Positions 43,868 through 51,966 of a stretch of DNA of 64,000 nucleotides are shown here, piece after piece. How positions within the stretch are numbered: the stretch's first letter is position 1; the number at the start of each line of letters is the position of its first letter. The notes beneath the pieces are model-generated. The model was not told where the DNA came from. It was given only the letters and a program-made list of their open reading frames with translations, and did not search any database. A program made the translations under genes and the position numbers. Origin of the DNA: Candidatus Rhodoblastus alkanivorans (GTDB lineage Bacteria > Pseudomonadota > Alphaproteobacteria > Rhizobiales > Beijerinckiaceae); NCBI RefSeq assembly GCF_022760755.1, contig NZ_JAIVFP010000001.1:1071501-1135500 (forward strand). Reading direction: 5' to 3'.

Positions 43868-44201
43868 TCAGCGCGAGCAGCCCTTGCCGCGCTCGACCGC
43901 TTGAATGGTCGGGACATTGGCGCGCTCGAAACGATTGAGCGGGACGTCGCGCACGTCGTCATAGCGGCAGCCGGCGTTGCCGAAGGTCCGGATGGCGCGC
44001 GGCGTCGTGAAGCAATAGCCGTGCTCCTTGTAGATCGAATTGCGCATCACATAGAGGAATTCGCAATTTGGTCCGTCATACAGGTCTTGGGCGCGAAAAA
44101 AATTGCGGTCGGTGCAGCCGAACACATCGTAACAATCGGCCCGTGCAGCCCCCGCGCCGAGGCAGAGCGCGGCGGCGAGGAGGGCGGGCGAGCGGACGCA
44201 T
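43868..44201 (-). pseudogene. YARHG-domain secreted protein with frameshift in the signal peptide
   Basis: Downstream of about 44160 the frame encodes a cysteine-rich domain beginning DCYDVFGCTDRNFFRAQDLY and ending G-K-G-C-S-R, a YARHG-type exported domain. In that frame upstream codons give a hydrophobic stretch ALLAAALCLGAGAARA, but no start codon before a TAA. The natural start, ATG 44201 with GGAGG at ideal spacing, is in another frame and reads MRPLARPPRRRALP. Deleting one C in GCCCGCCCTCC would join them as MRPLARLLAAALCLG, a perfect signal peptide. So it is either a real frameshift or a sequencing error. A shorter GTG start near 44125 would lose the signal. Confidence 0.7.
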
Positions 44202-44319
44202 GGCGTCCTCCCCGTCGGAACATTGGGCCAAGCTTAGTCCTTCGCGTCTGGCAAGACAAATGGGCAATCGCCTGTTCGCGGATTTGCGCAAGAGCTTCGG
44301 CTCCGTTACAACATTCGCG

Positions 44320-44475
44320 CGACGGTTCCTTCGGGAAGAATAGGGAACGGGGTGAAAATCCCCGGCTGCCCCCGCAACTGTCAGCGGCGAGCTTTTGCCA
44401 TTTTGACCACTGGAGCGATCTGGGAAGGTCGGTTGAAGCGTTAGACCCGCGAGCCAGGAGACCTGCCGTCGCCGT
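44320..44475 (+). promoter_or_regulatory. Cobalamin riboswitch upstream of a cobalt transporter
   Basis: The leader contains the ordered cobalamin-riboswitch blocks: GGTTCC...GGGAACGGGGTGAAAATCCCCG, the B12-box-like GCTGCCCCCGCAACTGT, and AGCCAGGAGACCTGCC near 44452-44467. It ends about 45 bases before ATG 44521. Adenosylcobalamin binding would lower expression of the downstream transporter. Confidence 0.93.
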
Positions 44476-44520
44476 CGTCCCATAGGGGCCGGCGAACATA
44501 CCGGCGCATACGAGGGTGTT

Positions 44521-45570
44521 ATGCAGGGTCTTTCCCAATTCTTCGCAGGGCGCGGGCCGCTGCGCCAAAAACTTTATCTTTTGTTCGGCGGGCTCGTGTT
44601 CGCCAATGTCGCCGCATGGGCCTGGGCTCTGGCGGTTTTTCACGATCGCCCCGTGCTGCTGGGCTCGGCGGTGCTGGCTTTTTCGCTCGGCCTGCGCCAT
44701 GCGGTGGACGCCGACCATATTGCGGCGATCGATAATTCCACCCGCAAATTGATGCAGGAAGGCCAGAGGCCGGTCGCGGTCGGCCTGTTCTTCTCGCTCG
44801 GCCATTCGACCGTCGTTGCTCTGCTGTCGATCGCCGTCGGCTTCGCGACGGCGACGATCAGCGCGCATTTCGCGCAGTTCAAATCCATCGGCTCCGTCAT
44901 CGGAACCAGCGCCTCGGCTTTGTTCCTGCTTCTGCTGGCTTTGTTCAACCTTCTGGTCTTCCTGTCGGTCTGGAAGAGTTTTCAGGCCTTGCGGCGCGGC
45001 GAAAGAGTCTCGGACGAGGATTTCGACCTCCTGCTCAACCAGCGCGGCTTTCTGTCCCGCCTGTTCCGCCCGGTCTTCGCCATGGTGCGCAAAAGCTGGC
45101 ATCTCTATTTCGTCGGCTTGCTGTTCGGCCTCGGCTTCGACACGGCGACCGAAGTGGCTTTGTTCGGCATTTCCGCGACCCAGGCCGCCAATGGCGCGTC
45201 TTTCGCGAATCTGCTGGTCTTTCCGGTCCTGTTCACCGCCGGCATGTCGCTCGTCGACAGCGCCGACGGCGCCCTTATGCTCGGCGCCTATGGTTGGGCC
45301 TATATGAAGCCGGTGCGCAAAATCTATTACAACCTCACCATCACGGCGGTTTCGGTTCTCGTCGCCCTCGCTGTGGGTGGGATCGAGACTTTGGGTTTGA
45401 TCGGCAACAAATTGGAGCTGCACGGGGCCTTCTGGGACGCCGTCGGCGTGCTCAACGATAACTTCGGCCTGCTCGGCTATGGCATCATCGGTCTCTTCAT
45501 CGCAAGCTGGCTGATTTCGATCGCCATCTACCGGCTCAAGGGTTTTGACAGACTCGAAGCCGAAGTTTAG
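44521..45570 (+). CDS. NiCoT-family nickel/cobalt transporter, probably cobalt
   Basis: Inner-membrane permease of 349 residues with about eight helices. The family signature R-H-A-V-D-A-D-H-I-A-A-I-D-N-S-T is in helix II (residues about 59-74) and L-G-F-D-T-A-T-E follows in helix V. Control by a cobalamin riboswitch (44320-44475) indicates that Co2+ for B12 is the physiological substrate, though NiCoT proteins may carry Ni2+ too. The start is 45 bp after the riboswitch. It lies close to the cobC/cobD genes. Confidence 0.92.
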   Translation: MQGLSQFFAGRGPLRQKLYLLFGGLVFANVAAWAWALAVFHDRPVLLGSAVLAFSLGLRHAVDADHIAAIDNSTRKLMQEGQRPVAVGLFFSLGHSTVVALLSIAVGFATATISAHFAQFKSIGSVIGTSASALFLLLLALFNLLVFLSVWKSFQALRRGERVSDEDFDLLLNQRGFLSRLFRPVFAMVRKSWHLYFVGLLFGLGFDTATEVALFGISATQAANGASFANLLVFPVLFTAGMSLVDSADGALMLGAYGWAYMKPVRKIYYNLTITAVSVLVALAVGGIETLGLIGNKLELHGAFWDAVGVLNDNFGLLGYGIIGLFIASWLISIAIYRLKGFDRLEAEV

Positions 45571-45607
45571 GCGAACGCCCCTGCTGTTGCGCAGGCTCGC
45601 TCTGAGT

Positions 45608-45637
45608 TGGATTGCTCTGCTGCTCTCGCGATGACGG
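45608..45637. repeat. Decayed half-copy of a dispersed repeat
   Basis: TGGATTGCTCTGCTGC followed by TCTCGCGATGACGGCG matches the right half of the repeat at 27199-27281 (GGATGGCTTCGCTGCGCTCGC then AATGAC) with a few changes. It fills the 74-bp space between the convergent NiCoT and cobC genes. Confidence 0.55.
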
Positions 45638-45644
45638 CGCCGTG

Positions 45645-46685
45645 CTATGGATTTGCTTTGTGGATGGACGCCAGGACATCGGCGAGCCTTCCGAAATCGG
45701 CGTCGCCGTCAGGCGCGCCGAAGCGCAGCCAGTCCGGCCTTTCCGCGAAGGGTCGGGTCAGCACGCCCGCATCGCACAGGCGCAGGAAAATCTCGCGCGC
45801 CGTGTCATGGCGCGCCAGGCGGAACAGCGGCGTTCCGCCGAGGATTTCGAACCCGGCGCCGCGCAGGAGCGCGTCGAGCCGGGCGCAATCTTCCGCGAGG
45901 CGCGCGGCGCTTTCGGTCAACCAGGCGTCATCCTGATAGGTCTCGATCCCGATTTCGACCGCGACCCCGCTCACCGCCCAGGGGCCGAGCGCGGCGCGCA
46001 TGCGCTCGACCGGGGCGCGGTCGCCGAGGGCGAAGCCCAGCCGCAGGCCGGCAAGGCCAAAAGTCTTGCCGAAGGACCGCAAGACGATCAGGCCCGGCGC
46101 CGGGGGCAGCGGCGCGACACTGTTTTCGCGCGGCAGGAAGTCCATGAAAGCCTCGTCCACGATCAGGCTTCTGCCGCGCATCCCCATGTCATGGGCGAGG
46201 GCGTTCAGCGCGCCCGCGTCGCACAGGCGGCCGTCCGGATTGTTCGGATTGACGACGATAGCGGCGTCGGCGCCTGCCAGTTCGTCGAGCTTTCGGCAGG
46301 TTGTGACCTCGGCGCCGCTCGCGGCCCAGACGCGGGCGTGTTCCGAATAAGTGAAGCCCAATACGGCGATTTTCTTCGCGCCGACGACGCGCGGAAGGAG
46401 CTGGATCAGCGCCTGCGTCCCCGGGGCGGCCACGATTCCCGCCGCCGGATCGGCTCCAAAGCTTTGCGCCGCCGCCTCTTCCAGCGCCGCGATGCGTTCG
46501 GCTTCGGGCAGGCGGGCGTAAGCCTTCATGTCCGGCGGCGTGAAGGGATAGGGCGTCGGATTGATCCCGGTGGAGAGATCGAGCCAGGGTTCCGGCGCAT
46601 GGGGGAACAGGCGGCGCGCGGCGGTGAGCCCGCCGCCGTGATAGGCTAGCGCGCCCACGTCAGAACGAATCGCCCCATCGCTCAT
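45645..46685 (-). CDS. cobC: Threonine-phosphate decarboxylase (CobC), class-I aminotransferase fold
   Basis: PLP enzyme that makes aminopropanol phosphate for the cobalamin nucleotide loop. The 346-residue product has H-G-G-G-L at the N-terminus, L-D-L-S-T-G-I-N-P-x-P-Y, N-P-N-N-P-D-G and the PLP lysine in R-S-F-G-K-T-F-G-L-A-G. It is transcribed away from cobD and their ATGs overlap on opposite strands (CATG, 46683-46686). Proximity to cobD and the cobalt transporter supports the role over generic aminotransferases (alternative: histidinol-phosphate aminotransferase-like). Confidence 0.9.
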   Translation of the reverse strand: MSDGAIRSDVGALAYHGGGLTAARRLFPHAPEPWLDLSTGINPTPYPFTPPDMKAYARLPEAERIAALEEAAAQSFGADPAAGIVAAPGTQALIQLLPRVVGAKKIAVLGFTYSEHARVWAASGAEVTTCRKLDELAGADAAIVVNPNNPDGRLCDAGALNALAHDMGMRGRSLIVDEAFMDFLPRENSVAPLPPAPGLIVLRSFGKTFGLAGLRLGFALGDRAPVERMRAALGPWAVSGVAVEIGIETYQDDAWLTESAARLAEDCARLDALLRGAGFEILGGTPLFRLARHDTAREIFLRLCDAGVLTRPFAERPDWLRFGAPDGDADFGRLADVLASIHKANP

Positions 46686-47658
46686 GTTCTCCGCCTATTC
46701 CCTTGAGCTGGCCTTCGCCGCGCTGCTCGTCGAAGCCCTTTTCGGCTATCCTGCGCCGGTTTACGAGGCCATCCGCCATCCGGTGAACTGGATCGGCGCC
46801 CTTATCGCGCGGCTGGAGCAAATGCTCAACCGGGCGGATTTGCCCGACGATGCGCGCAAGGCGGCGGGCGTGCTGGCGCTTCTCGTCACGCTCGCGGCGA
46901 GCGTGCTGGCCGCCGGCATTGTGACCGACTGGACGCCGAAAAACGGGTTCGGCTTCCTTTTGCTCGCTGTCGTCGCGTCGTCGCTCGTCGCCCAGCGCAG
47001 CCTGCACGACCATGTCGCGGCCGTGGCCGAGGCCCTGGAGCGTGAAGGGCTCGAAGGCGGGCGCGCCAAGGTGGCGAAGATCGTCGGCCGTGACGTCGCC
47101 GCGCTCGACGCCGCCGGCGTCGCGCGCGCGGCGGTGGAAAGTCTGGCGGAGAATTTTTCCGACGGCGTGGTCGCCCCGGCCCTGTGGATCGCAGCCTTCG
47201 GCCTGAAGGGCGGCGCGCTCTACAAGGCGGTCAATACCGCAGATTCGATGATCGGCCACAAAAATGCGCGTTATCTCGAATTCGGCTGGGCGGCGGCGCG
47301 TTTCGACGATCTCATCAATCTGCCCGCCTCGCGGCTGGCGGTTCTGTGGCTCATCCTCGCCGCCGCCTTTACCCGCGGCGCGGAGTGGCGCGACGCCTGG
47401 ACCGCGGTCCGGCGCGACGCGCCAAAACATCGCTCGCCCAACGCCGGCTGGCCGGAGGCGGCGATGGCCGGCGCGCTCGGCTTCAAACTCGCTGGCCCGC
47501 GTGTCTATGGCGGCATGGCGGTGGACGACGTTTACATGGGCGACGGCCGCGCCGCGCTCGATGCCGCCGACATCCGCCGGGCGCTCACCCTTTACCGCCG
47601 CGCCTGCGCGGCGCAGATGCTCGCGCTCCTGCTGCCTTTGGCGGCGCTGGCGCGCTGA
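46684..47658 (+). CDS. cobD: Adenosylcobinamide-phosphate synthase (CobD/CbiB)
   Basis: Membrane enzyme that attaches aminopropanol phosphate to adenosylcobyric acid. The 324-residue protein has several hydrophobic helices and family motifs: R-H-P-V-N-W-I-G near residue 32, A-V-E-S-L-A-E-N-F-S-D-G-V-V-A-P, K-A-V-N-T-A-D-S-M-I-G-H, and C-terminal N-A-G-W-P-E-A-A-M-A-G-A-L. Its partner CobC is encoded head-to-head. The name cobD here follows aerobic-pathway usage. Confidence 0.92.
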   Translation: MFSAYSLELAFAALLVEALFGYPAPVYEAIRHPVNWIGALIARLEQMLNRADLPDDARKAAGVLALLVTLAASVLAAGIVTDWTPKNGFGFLLLAVVASSLVAQRSLHDHVAAVAEALEREGLEGGRAKVAKIVGRDVAALDAAGVARAAVESLAENFSDGVVAPALWIAAFGLKGGALYKAVNTADSMIGHKNARYLEFGWAAARFDDLINLPASRLAVLWLILAAAFTRGAEWRDAWTAVRRDAPKHRSPNAGWPEAAMAGALGFKLAGPRVYGGMAVDDVYMGDGRAALDAADIRRALTLYRRACAAQMLALLLPLAALAR

Positions 47659-47666
47659 TCTTTTCC

Positions 47667-48887
47667 CTATTTCTGCGCGGCGGCCTCGACCGGCGCGGCG
47701 GTCTGGACCGATCCGGCGGCCGGCGCCGACGAAGCGGCGGGCGGCGGCAGGGCTTCGGTGGTGATCTGGCCGGGCGGCGGGCGCGGTGTGCGGTCGGCGC
47801 CGGCGTCGATCACGCTCTGCACGTTGGCGTCGGCCGGGCGCGGCTTTTCGATCCGCGCTCCGATCTGGCGCACGACCTGCGGCGCGTCGGCGTAAACGTC
47901 ATGGCCGATGAAATTGGTGGAGAGGCTTGATATGTCGTAAACGCCGACGCCGAGGTTCTGGATCAGCTCGCGGTCGTGGTCCGAACCGGGATCGAGCGAG
48001 CCGAGGCGGCGGTCGCCCTGAAGGCTCGCCGAAAGCTGCAATGCGCGGTCGTTCTTGGAGACATAGACCGAAAAATGGGAAGGATCGAGCGGTTCGAGTT
48101 GCTGGCGAAACACCGAGAGATCGATGTCCGGCGCCGCCAGCATGACATTGCCGAGCTTGCCGTGCAGGTCGGGCGAACCGGAAAGAGCCGCTTCGTTCAG
48201 AGCCTCCATCGTCAGCCAGGTTCCCATGGAATGGGCGATGATCTGGACGCGCCCGACGCCAGGCGTCGCCGCGATCGTTTCCAGCAGTTTGCGGCAGGCG
48301 TCGCGCGAGGCCATGGCGCTTTCCTTGTCCGCGCCATAGGCCAGAAGCTGCGCCTTGGAGGGCCAGGTGAACAGAACCGGGACGCCGCCGAATCTGGTGT
48401 CCACCACGATCTGCGCCAGCCGGAAGCGGGCGTCGTCGAGCGAGGTGTTGAAGCCATGGACATAGACCAGCACGTCGCGATTGACGCCGATCCGTCCCGA
48501 AAGCTGCGCCGCGAGCTGCTCGCGGAAGGCGGAGGCGTCGAGGTCGCTCTGCCGGCTCACCACGAAATGATGTTCGGGATTGGCGCCGCCGAAGGCCGGC
48601 CGTTCGATGGCGCCCGGCTTGTGGTCGGGCGGAACGGAAATGAAATCGAGCGCATAGCGCGCCTTGGCGCCGGGCGTGAGTTCGTTCGAACGATCGCCGC
48701 CCCGGCGGGTCGAGGCGACGAAAATTGCGACATTATAGGCCCTTTGCTCCTGCCCGCCACCGAACAGGGCGCCGACGCCGCCGAAACTGAAATTGAATCC
48801 GTCGCCGGCGAACGCCGCGCTTCCCGGCGCCGTGACCAGAACCAGAACGGCCGCCGCCGCCCGCAAGAGTTTGAACTTCCGCCGCAC
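47667..48887 (-). CDS. Exported DUF900 alpha/beta-hydrolase
   Basis: A 406-residue protein with an N-terminal signal region (hydrophobic A-A-A-A-V-L-V-L-V-T-A, cleavage near 28) and a DUF900 hydrolase body: V-F-V-A-S-T-R-R at the start of the domain, V-Y-V-H-G-F-N-T-S oxyanion strand, and the nucleophile elbow I-I-A-H-S-M-G-T-W (Ser near 210). A long Pro/Ala-rich C-terminal tail (after about 350) is of low complexity. Serine esterase or lipase activity is likely; the substrate is unknown. Confidence 0.8.
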   Translation of the reverse strand: MRRKFKLLRAAAAVLVLVTAPGSAAFAGDGFNFSFGGVGALFGGGQEQRAYNVAIFVASTRRGGDRSNELTPGAKARYALDFISVPPDHKPGAIERPAFGGANPEHHFVVSRQSDLDASAFREQLAAQLSGRIGVNRDVLVYVHGFNTSLDDARFRLAQIVVDTRFGGVPVLFTWPSKAQLLAYGADKESAMASRDACRKLLETIAATPGVGRVQIIAHSMGTWLTMEALNEAALSGSPDLHGKLGNVMLAAPDIDLSVFRQQLEPLDPSHFSVYVSKNDRALQLSASLQGDRRLGSLDPGSDHDRELIQNLGVGVYDISSLSTNFIGHDVYADAPQVVRQIGARIEKPRPADANVQSVIDAGADRTPRPPPGQITTEALPPPAASSAPAAGSVQTAAPVEAAAQK

Positions 48888-49106
48888 TTTTCATTCCCTC
48901 GCCGCAACCGGGGTGCTGCAACGCAGCAAGCGCCCACGAGATTAATCAAAGGTAAATCGCACGCGCCTTTTTCAAACATGGGTGATCGCCCAGAAAGGCG
49001 GCGAGAATGGGACCTTTGGAAAACGCACGGCGATCGGGGATTTAGGGCGGCCTTCGAGCGGATGCGAAGCGCCGGCTCCATCTGATCAAGAGACGACCTA
49101 GATGGG
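48888..49106. other. Intergenic region before the IS cluster
   Basis: The region must contain the promoter of the leftward DUF900 gene. No convincing gene or promoter pair was seen. Foreign DNA probably begins near 49107, where a subterminal repeat of the IS1111-like element is found. Confidence 0.45.
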
Positions 49107-49313
49107 GTAACGGGCCGCCGCCAATGCGGTCTGGCGGGAAGAGGTGGTCGTCCTTCAAAATGATGGTGTGAACAACGGAGTCGGGCTTTGACCTGCTCCA
49201 AACATCATTGAGGGACGACCATGGATTATTATGCTGGAATTGATGTCTCATTGGAAGCGTCGAGCGTTTGCGTGGTCGATTCTGACGGCCGGATCGTGCG
49301 CGAGGCGAAAGTG

Positions 49314-49318
49314 CTGAG
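49314..49318. repeat. Target-site duplication CTGAG, left copy
   Basis: CTGAG at 49314-49318 is repeated at 50659-50663 immediately beyond the right end of the IS3 element. Removing the element and one copy restores an uninterrupted transposase frame (AAAGTGCTGAG then CGAGCCTGAAATG), which confirms the insertion. Confidence 0.88.
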
Positions 49319-49330
49319 TGTTGTAGCCCC

Positions 49331-50188
49331 TTAAGTTTCGGACAGACACTCTCCGGCTTCGGCGGCCAAGCGATCCGCGATGAACTCGCGGGGTGAACGA
49401 TAGCCAAGCGCGCGATGCGGATGGCGTGTGTTGTAATGCTCGAACCACGACGGCAGCAAGCGGATCACGGTTTCGGCGTCCGGCAGTGGCGACACGCGCG
49501 CGTAATCGCGTTTGATCGTGCGGACGAAGGCTTCGGCCATTCCATTCGATTGGGGGCTTTCGACCGGCGTGGTCAGCGGCTCAAGGCCGATTTCGCGGGC
49601 AAAATGTTTCGTGTCGCCAGCGATGTAGCAAGACCCGTTGTCGGTCAGCCATTCGATCGGGCTGGGCAGGCGATTGACCGGGCCAAAGCGATATTCGACG
49701 GCGCTGACCATCAGGTCGCGGATGTCCTCGCCCTTGACGCCCGCCGTCGTGGCGACATGGCCGAGGGCTTCCCGGTCGCAGCAATCAAGCGCGAAGGCGA
49801 CGCGGACTTTTTCGGCATTGTCGCAAGCGATCTCGAAGCCGTCGGAACACCAACGCAGGTTGGAGCGCAGAACGGCGATCTTGCCGTCATGCCGGCGGTT
49901 TTCGCCGCCGCCGGCATGACGTTGAAGCAACAGGCCGTGCGCCCTCATCACCCGATAAACCCGCTTGCGGTTGACCGGCGCCGCGCCCTCGGCGCGTCTT
50001 TTGCGGCGCAGGTCGGCCCACACGCGGGCGTAGCCCCAGGACGGCTGTTCGGCGATGATCCCCTTGATCTCGCAGAGCAGATCGTCTTCCGGCAGGGGCG
50101 GTCGGCCCATGCGTTTGGCCGCGCCGCCGGCAATGCGCGCGGCGACATTCGAGCGGGCGACGCCGAGGGTTTCGCAGACGGCCTTCAT
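49331..50188 (-). CDS. IS3-family transposase OrfB (DDE integrase)
   Basis: A 285-residue catalytic subunit with an HTH_21-like N-terminus ([12 protein letters not shown]) and an rve-type core: F-A-L-D-C-C-D, L-T-D-N-G-S, and [16 protein letters not shown], giving the DDE triad with K/R spacing typical of IS3. It starts at ATG 50188, overlapping the orfA stop (ATGA). Main use is probably as an OrfAB fusion made by frameshifting at the A7 run. Confidence 0.92.
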   Translation of the reverse strand: MKAVCETLGVARSNVAARIAGGAAKRMGRPPLPEDDLLCEIKGIIAEQPSWGYARVWADLRRKRRAEGAAPVNRKRVYRVMRAHGLLLQRHAGGGENRRHDGKIAVLRSNLRWCSDGFEIACDNAEKVRVAFALDCCDREALGHVATTAGVKGEDIRDLMVSAVEYRFGPVNRLPSPIEWLTDNGSCYIAGDTKHFAREIGLEPLTTPVESPQSNGMAEAFVRTIKRDYARVSPLPDAETVIRLLPSWFEHYNTRHPHRALGYRSPREFIADRLAAEAGECLSET

Positions 50189-50598
50189 CGCGAACCGTCC
50201 CGTGGATTGAGCGTCGGCAGCGACAACGACCGCAACATCCGTTTTTTTGAGCCTACGGCGACTTCAAGCGCCTCTTTGAGGATTTCGGCCTCCATCGACT
50301 TCTTGCCGAGCAGGCGCTGCAGTTCGCGCACCTGGTCGACCAAAGCCCTGTAGGCGGACGCCGGAACGACGTCCTCCTCGGCCTGCGTCGCGGTCAGGGC
50401 GCCTTGGTTCGCCAGCCGCCGCCAGGTGAACAGCTGATTGGGGGCGATGCCGTGACGGCGCGCGACAAGGCTAACCGTCATGCCCGGCTCCATCGTCTCG
50501 GCAATGATCGCCAATTTCTCCGCCGACGTGCGCCGACGCCGTCGTTCTCGGCCCGGCAGGACCTCACTCTTCGGATTGTCACCAGTCATAAACACCAC
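50185..50598 (-). CDS. IS3-family transposase OrfA (helix-turn-helix)
   Basis: A 137-residue DNA-binding protein with an HTH_Tnp_1 domain ([24 protein letters not shown]) followed by a leucine-zipper-like coiled coil ([20 protein letters not shown]). Ends in frame 0 at 50185, four bases into orfB. A seven-A run near its end allows -1 slippage into orfB. Confidence 0.9.
   Translation of the reverse strand: MVFMTGDNPKSEVLPGRERRRRRTSAEKLAIIAETMEPGMTVSLVARRHGIAPNQLFTWRRLANQGALTATQAEEDVVPASAYRALVDQVRELQRLLGKKSMEAEILKEALEVAVGSKKRMLRSLSLPTLNPRDGSR
50242..50248 (-). other. A7 slippery site for programmed -1 frameshifting in the IS3 element
   Basis: On the coding strand TCA AAA AAA CGG contains seven consecutive A. 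A -1 slip moves reading to ACG GAT GTT..., which continues without a stop through G-R-F-A-M-K-A-V-C into orfB. This is the usual device of IS3 elements for making the OrfAB transposase. Confidence 0.75.
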
Positions 50599-51613
50599 AT
50601 TACTCCTACCTCTTAGCGAAGTGGGAGTGCCTGTCCGGCGACTTACGGGGCTATTTCACTGAGCGAGCCTGAAATGTTGATCGCATGGTTTGGCGGGCTT
50701 GGTGTTGGGCTTTCCCGGATCGGACTGGAGGCGGGTCCGTTGTCGCAATGGCTTTACGCGGCGATGAAAAAGGCAGGCTTGGCGGTGGAGCTTTTGGAGA
50801 CGCGCCATGTGCGCGACGCCTTCAAGGCGATGCCGGTCAAAACCGACCGCAAGGACGGGCGCGGGATTGCGCAATTGATGCGGCTTGGCTGGTTCCGTTC
50901 GGTTCACTGCAAGTCGATGTCGGCGCAGGAGGTTCGCGCTTTGCTGACCGCGCGCAAACTGGTCCAGTCGAAGCTGATCGACATGGAGATGAGCCTGCGC
51001 GGAATATTGCGCGGTTTTGGCCTTAAGGTCGGGGCGACGAAGCCAAACCGGTTCGGCGGCCGGATTGAGGAACTGGTCGCGGGCCATGCGACATTGGAGA
51101 CCGTCGCCAGGGCGCTGCTGGCGGCGCATGAGGTTTTGCTGCGTGAGTTGAAGGGGTTTGAGAAGCGCGTGCGGACGATGGCGCGCGATGACAAGCGGGT
51201 GGCGGCTATTGATGTCGGCGCCAGGCGTCGGCGTCGTCGTGGGGCTGACCTATGTCGCGGCGATCGACGATCCCGGCCGGTTCAAGTCCTCCAAACAGGT
51301 GGGGCCGCATTTTGGACTGACGCCAAAGAAATATCAGTCCGGCGAAAAGGACATCAGCGGCCGGATCAGCAAGATCGGCGACGCCTCGGTGCGCACGGCT
51401 CTTTACGAGGCCGCTCATATTATTCTGACGCGGCCGATCAAGGGAGCGAGCACGCTGAAAAGCTGGGCGATGAAATTGGCCAGGCGGGCGGGAATGAAAA
51501 AGGCGAAGGTGGCGCTGGCGCGCAAGCTCGGCGTCATCCTGCACCGGATGTGGGTCGATGGAACCCCGTTCGCAGGCGAGCCGGCCGGCGCGCTCAGGCC
51601 TGCGTCCGCATAG

Positions 51614-51852
51614 GAGGATACGAGAAACAGTTTTCGGGCGGGTCGCAACACCAGCCTTCCCGAAGCGAAGTCCCTTCGCCGGGACGATGGACGAGGTCAG
51701 ACCGTGGAATGCTCCGTGGCGGCAACGACCACGCGCAACTAGATTGGCCGGCCTCATCCTCATCTAATCCCATCAGGTGGCGGCCATGCGCCGACCACGG
51801 ACAGAAGAGTGACCCGGCGAGAGGATAGCGCAAAACGGGATTGACTAACCGA
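51614..51852 (+). ncRNA. Candidate bridge-RNA region of the IS1111-like element
   Basis: About 240 bp separate the end of the transposase from the right subterminal repeat, whereas the left end has only about 105 bp. IS1111-group elements are reported to encode their target-recognising bridge RNA in this 3' end. Several short complementary strings exist, but no fold was computed, so the RNA itself is unproven. The IS itself is broken, so any RNA may be a remnant. Confidence 0.35.
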
Positions 51853-51865
51853 GGCCCGTTACAGA

Positions 51866-51966
51866 AGAGCATTCTTCCGATTCGGAACGAACGGAAAATG
51901 CTCTGGCTCATTGTTTTAACGCATATTCTTATCCAAAAAGTCTGCAACTTTTTGGGAATATGCTCT
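51866..51966. repeat. Rhizobial-type double palindromic intergenic repeat
   Basis: Two adjacent hairpins: AGAGCATT...AATGCTCT (51866-51904), and GCATATTCTTATCCAAAAAGT with ACTTTTTGGGAATATGC (51921-51963) around CTGCA, with GGCTCATTGTTTTAACG between them. This arrangement resembles the common AGAGCATNNTC palindromic repeats in Hyphomicrobiales genomes. It forms the spacer between the IS and the DUF1003 pair. Confidence 0.7.

Larger units (their letters stand above)
49319..50658 (-). mobile_element. IS3-family insertion sequence, complete (1340 bp)
   Basis: The element starts TGTTGTAGCCCCTTAAG and its right end, complemented, reads TGAAATAGCCCCGTAAG: imperfect inverted repeats with the TG...CA ends of IS3 elements, continuing GGACAG-x-CACTC on both. 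It carries orfA and orfB on the minus strand and is flanked by a CTGAG duplication. Both genes are open, so it may still be active. OrfB resembles the IS2-like branch. Confidence 0.9.
49221..51613 (+). pseudogene. DEDD transposase of the IS110 family, interrupted and frameshifted
   Basis: The N-terminus (MDYYAGIDVSLEASSVCVVD; catalytic Asp near residue 8) runs to 49318. Coding resumes at 50664 with E-P-E-M-L-I-A-W-F-G-G and includes K-T-D-R-K-D-G (RuvC acids). Near 51214 the frame shifts by one base: V-A-A-I-D-V-G versus V-A-A...L-M-S-A-P-G-V-G in the next frame, which continues with H-F-G-L-T-P-K-K-Y-Q-S-G-E (Tnp C-terminal domain and its Ser) to 51613. Two lesions make it inactive. Original length would be about 340 residues. 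Confidence 0.85.
49107..51862 (+). mobile_element. IS110-family element (IS1111-like), split by an IS3-family insertion
   Basis: A transposase of the DEDD type (49221-51613) is bounded by inverted 10-mers, GTAACGGGCC at 49107-49116 and GGCCCGTTAC at 51853-51862. Without the nested 1340-bp IS3 element and its 5-bp duplication, the span is about 1411 bp, a normal IS1111-group length. Subterminal inverted repeats and a longer non-coding 3' end both fit that group. Exact ends are not certain because IS110 elements have no terminal repeats or target duplications. Confidence 0.75.
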
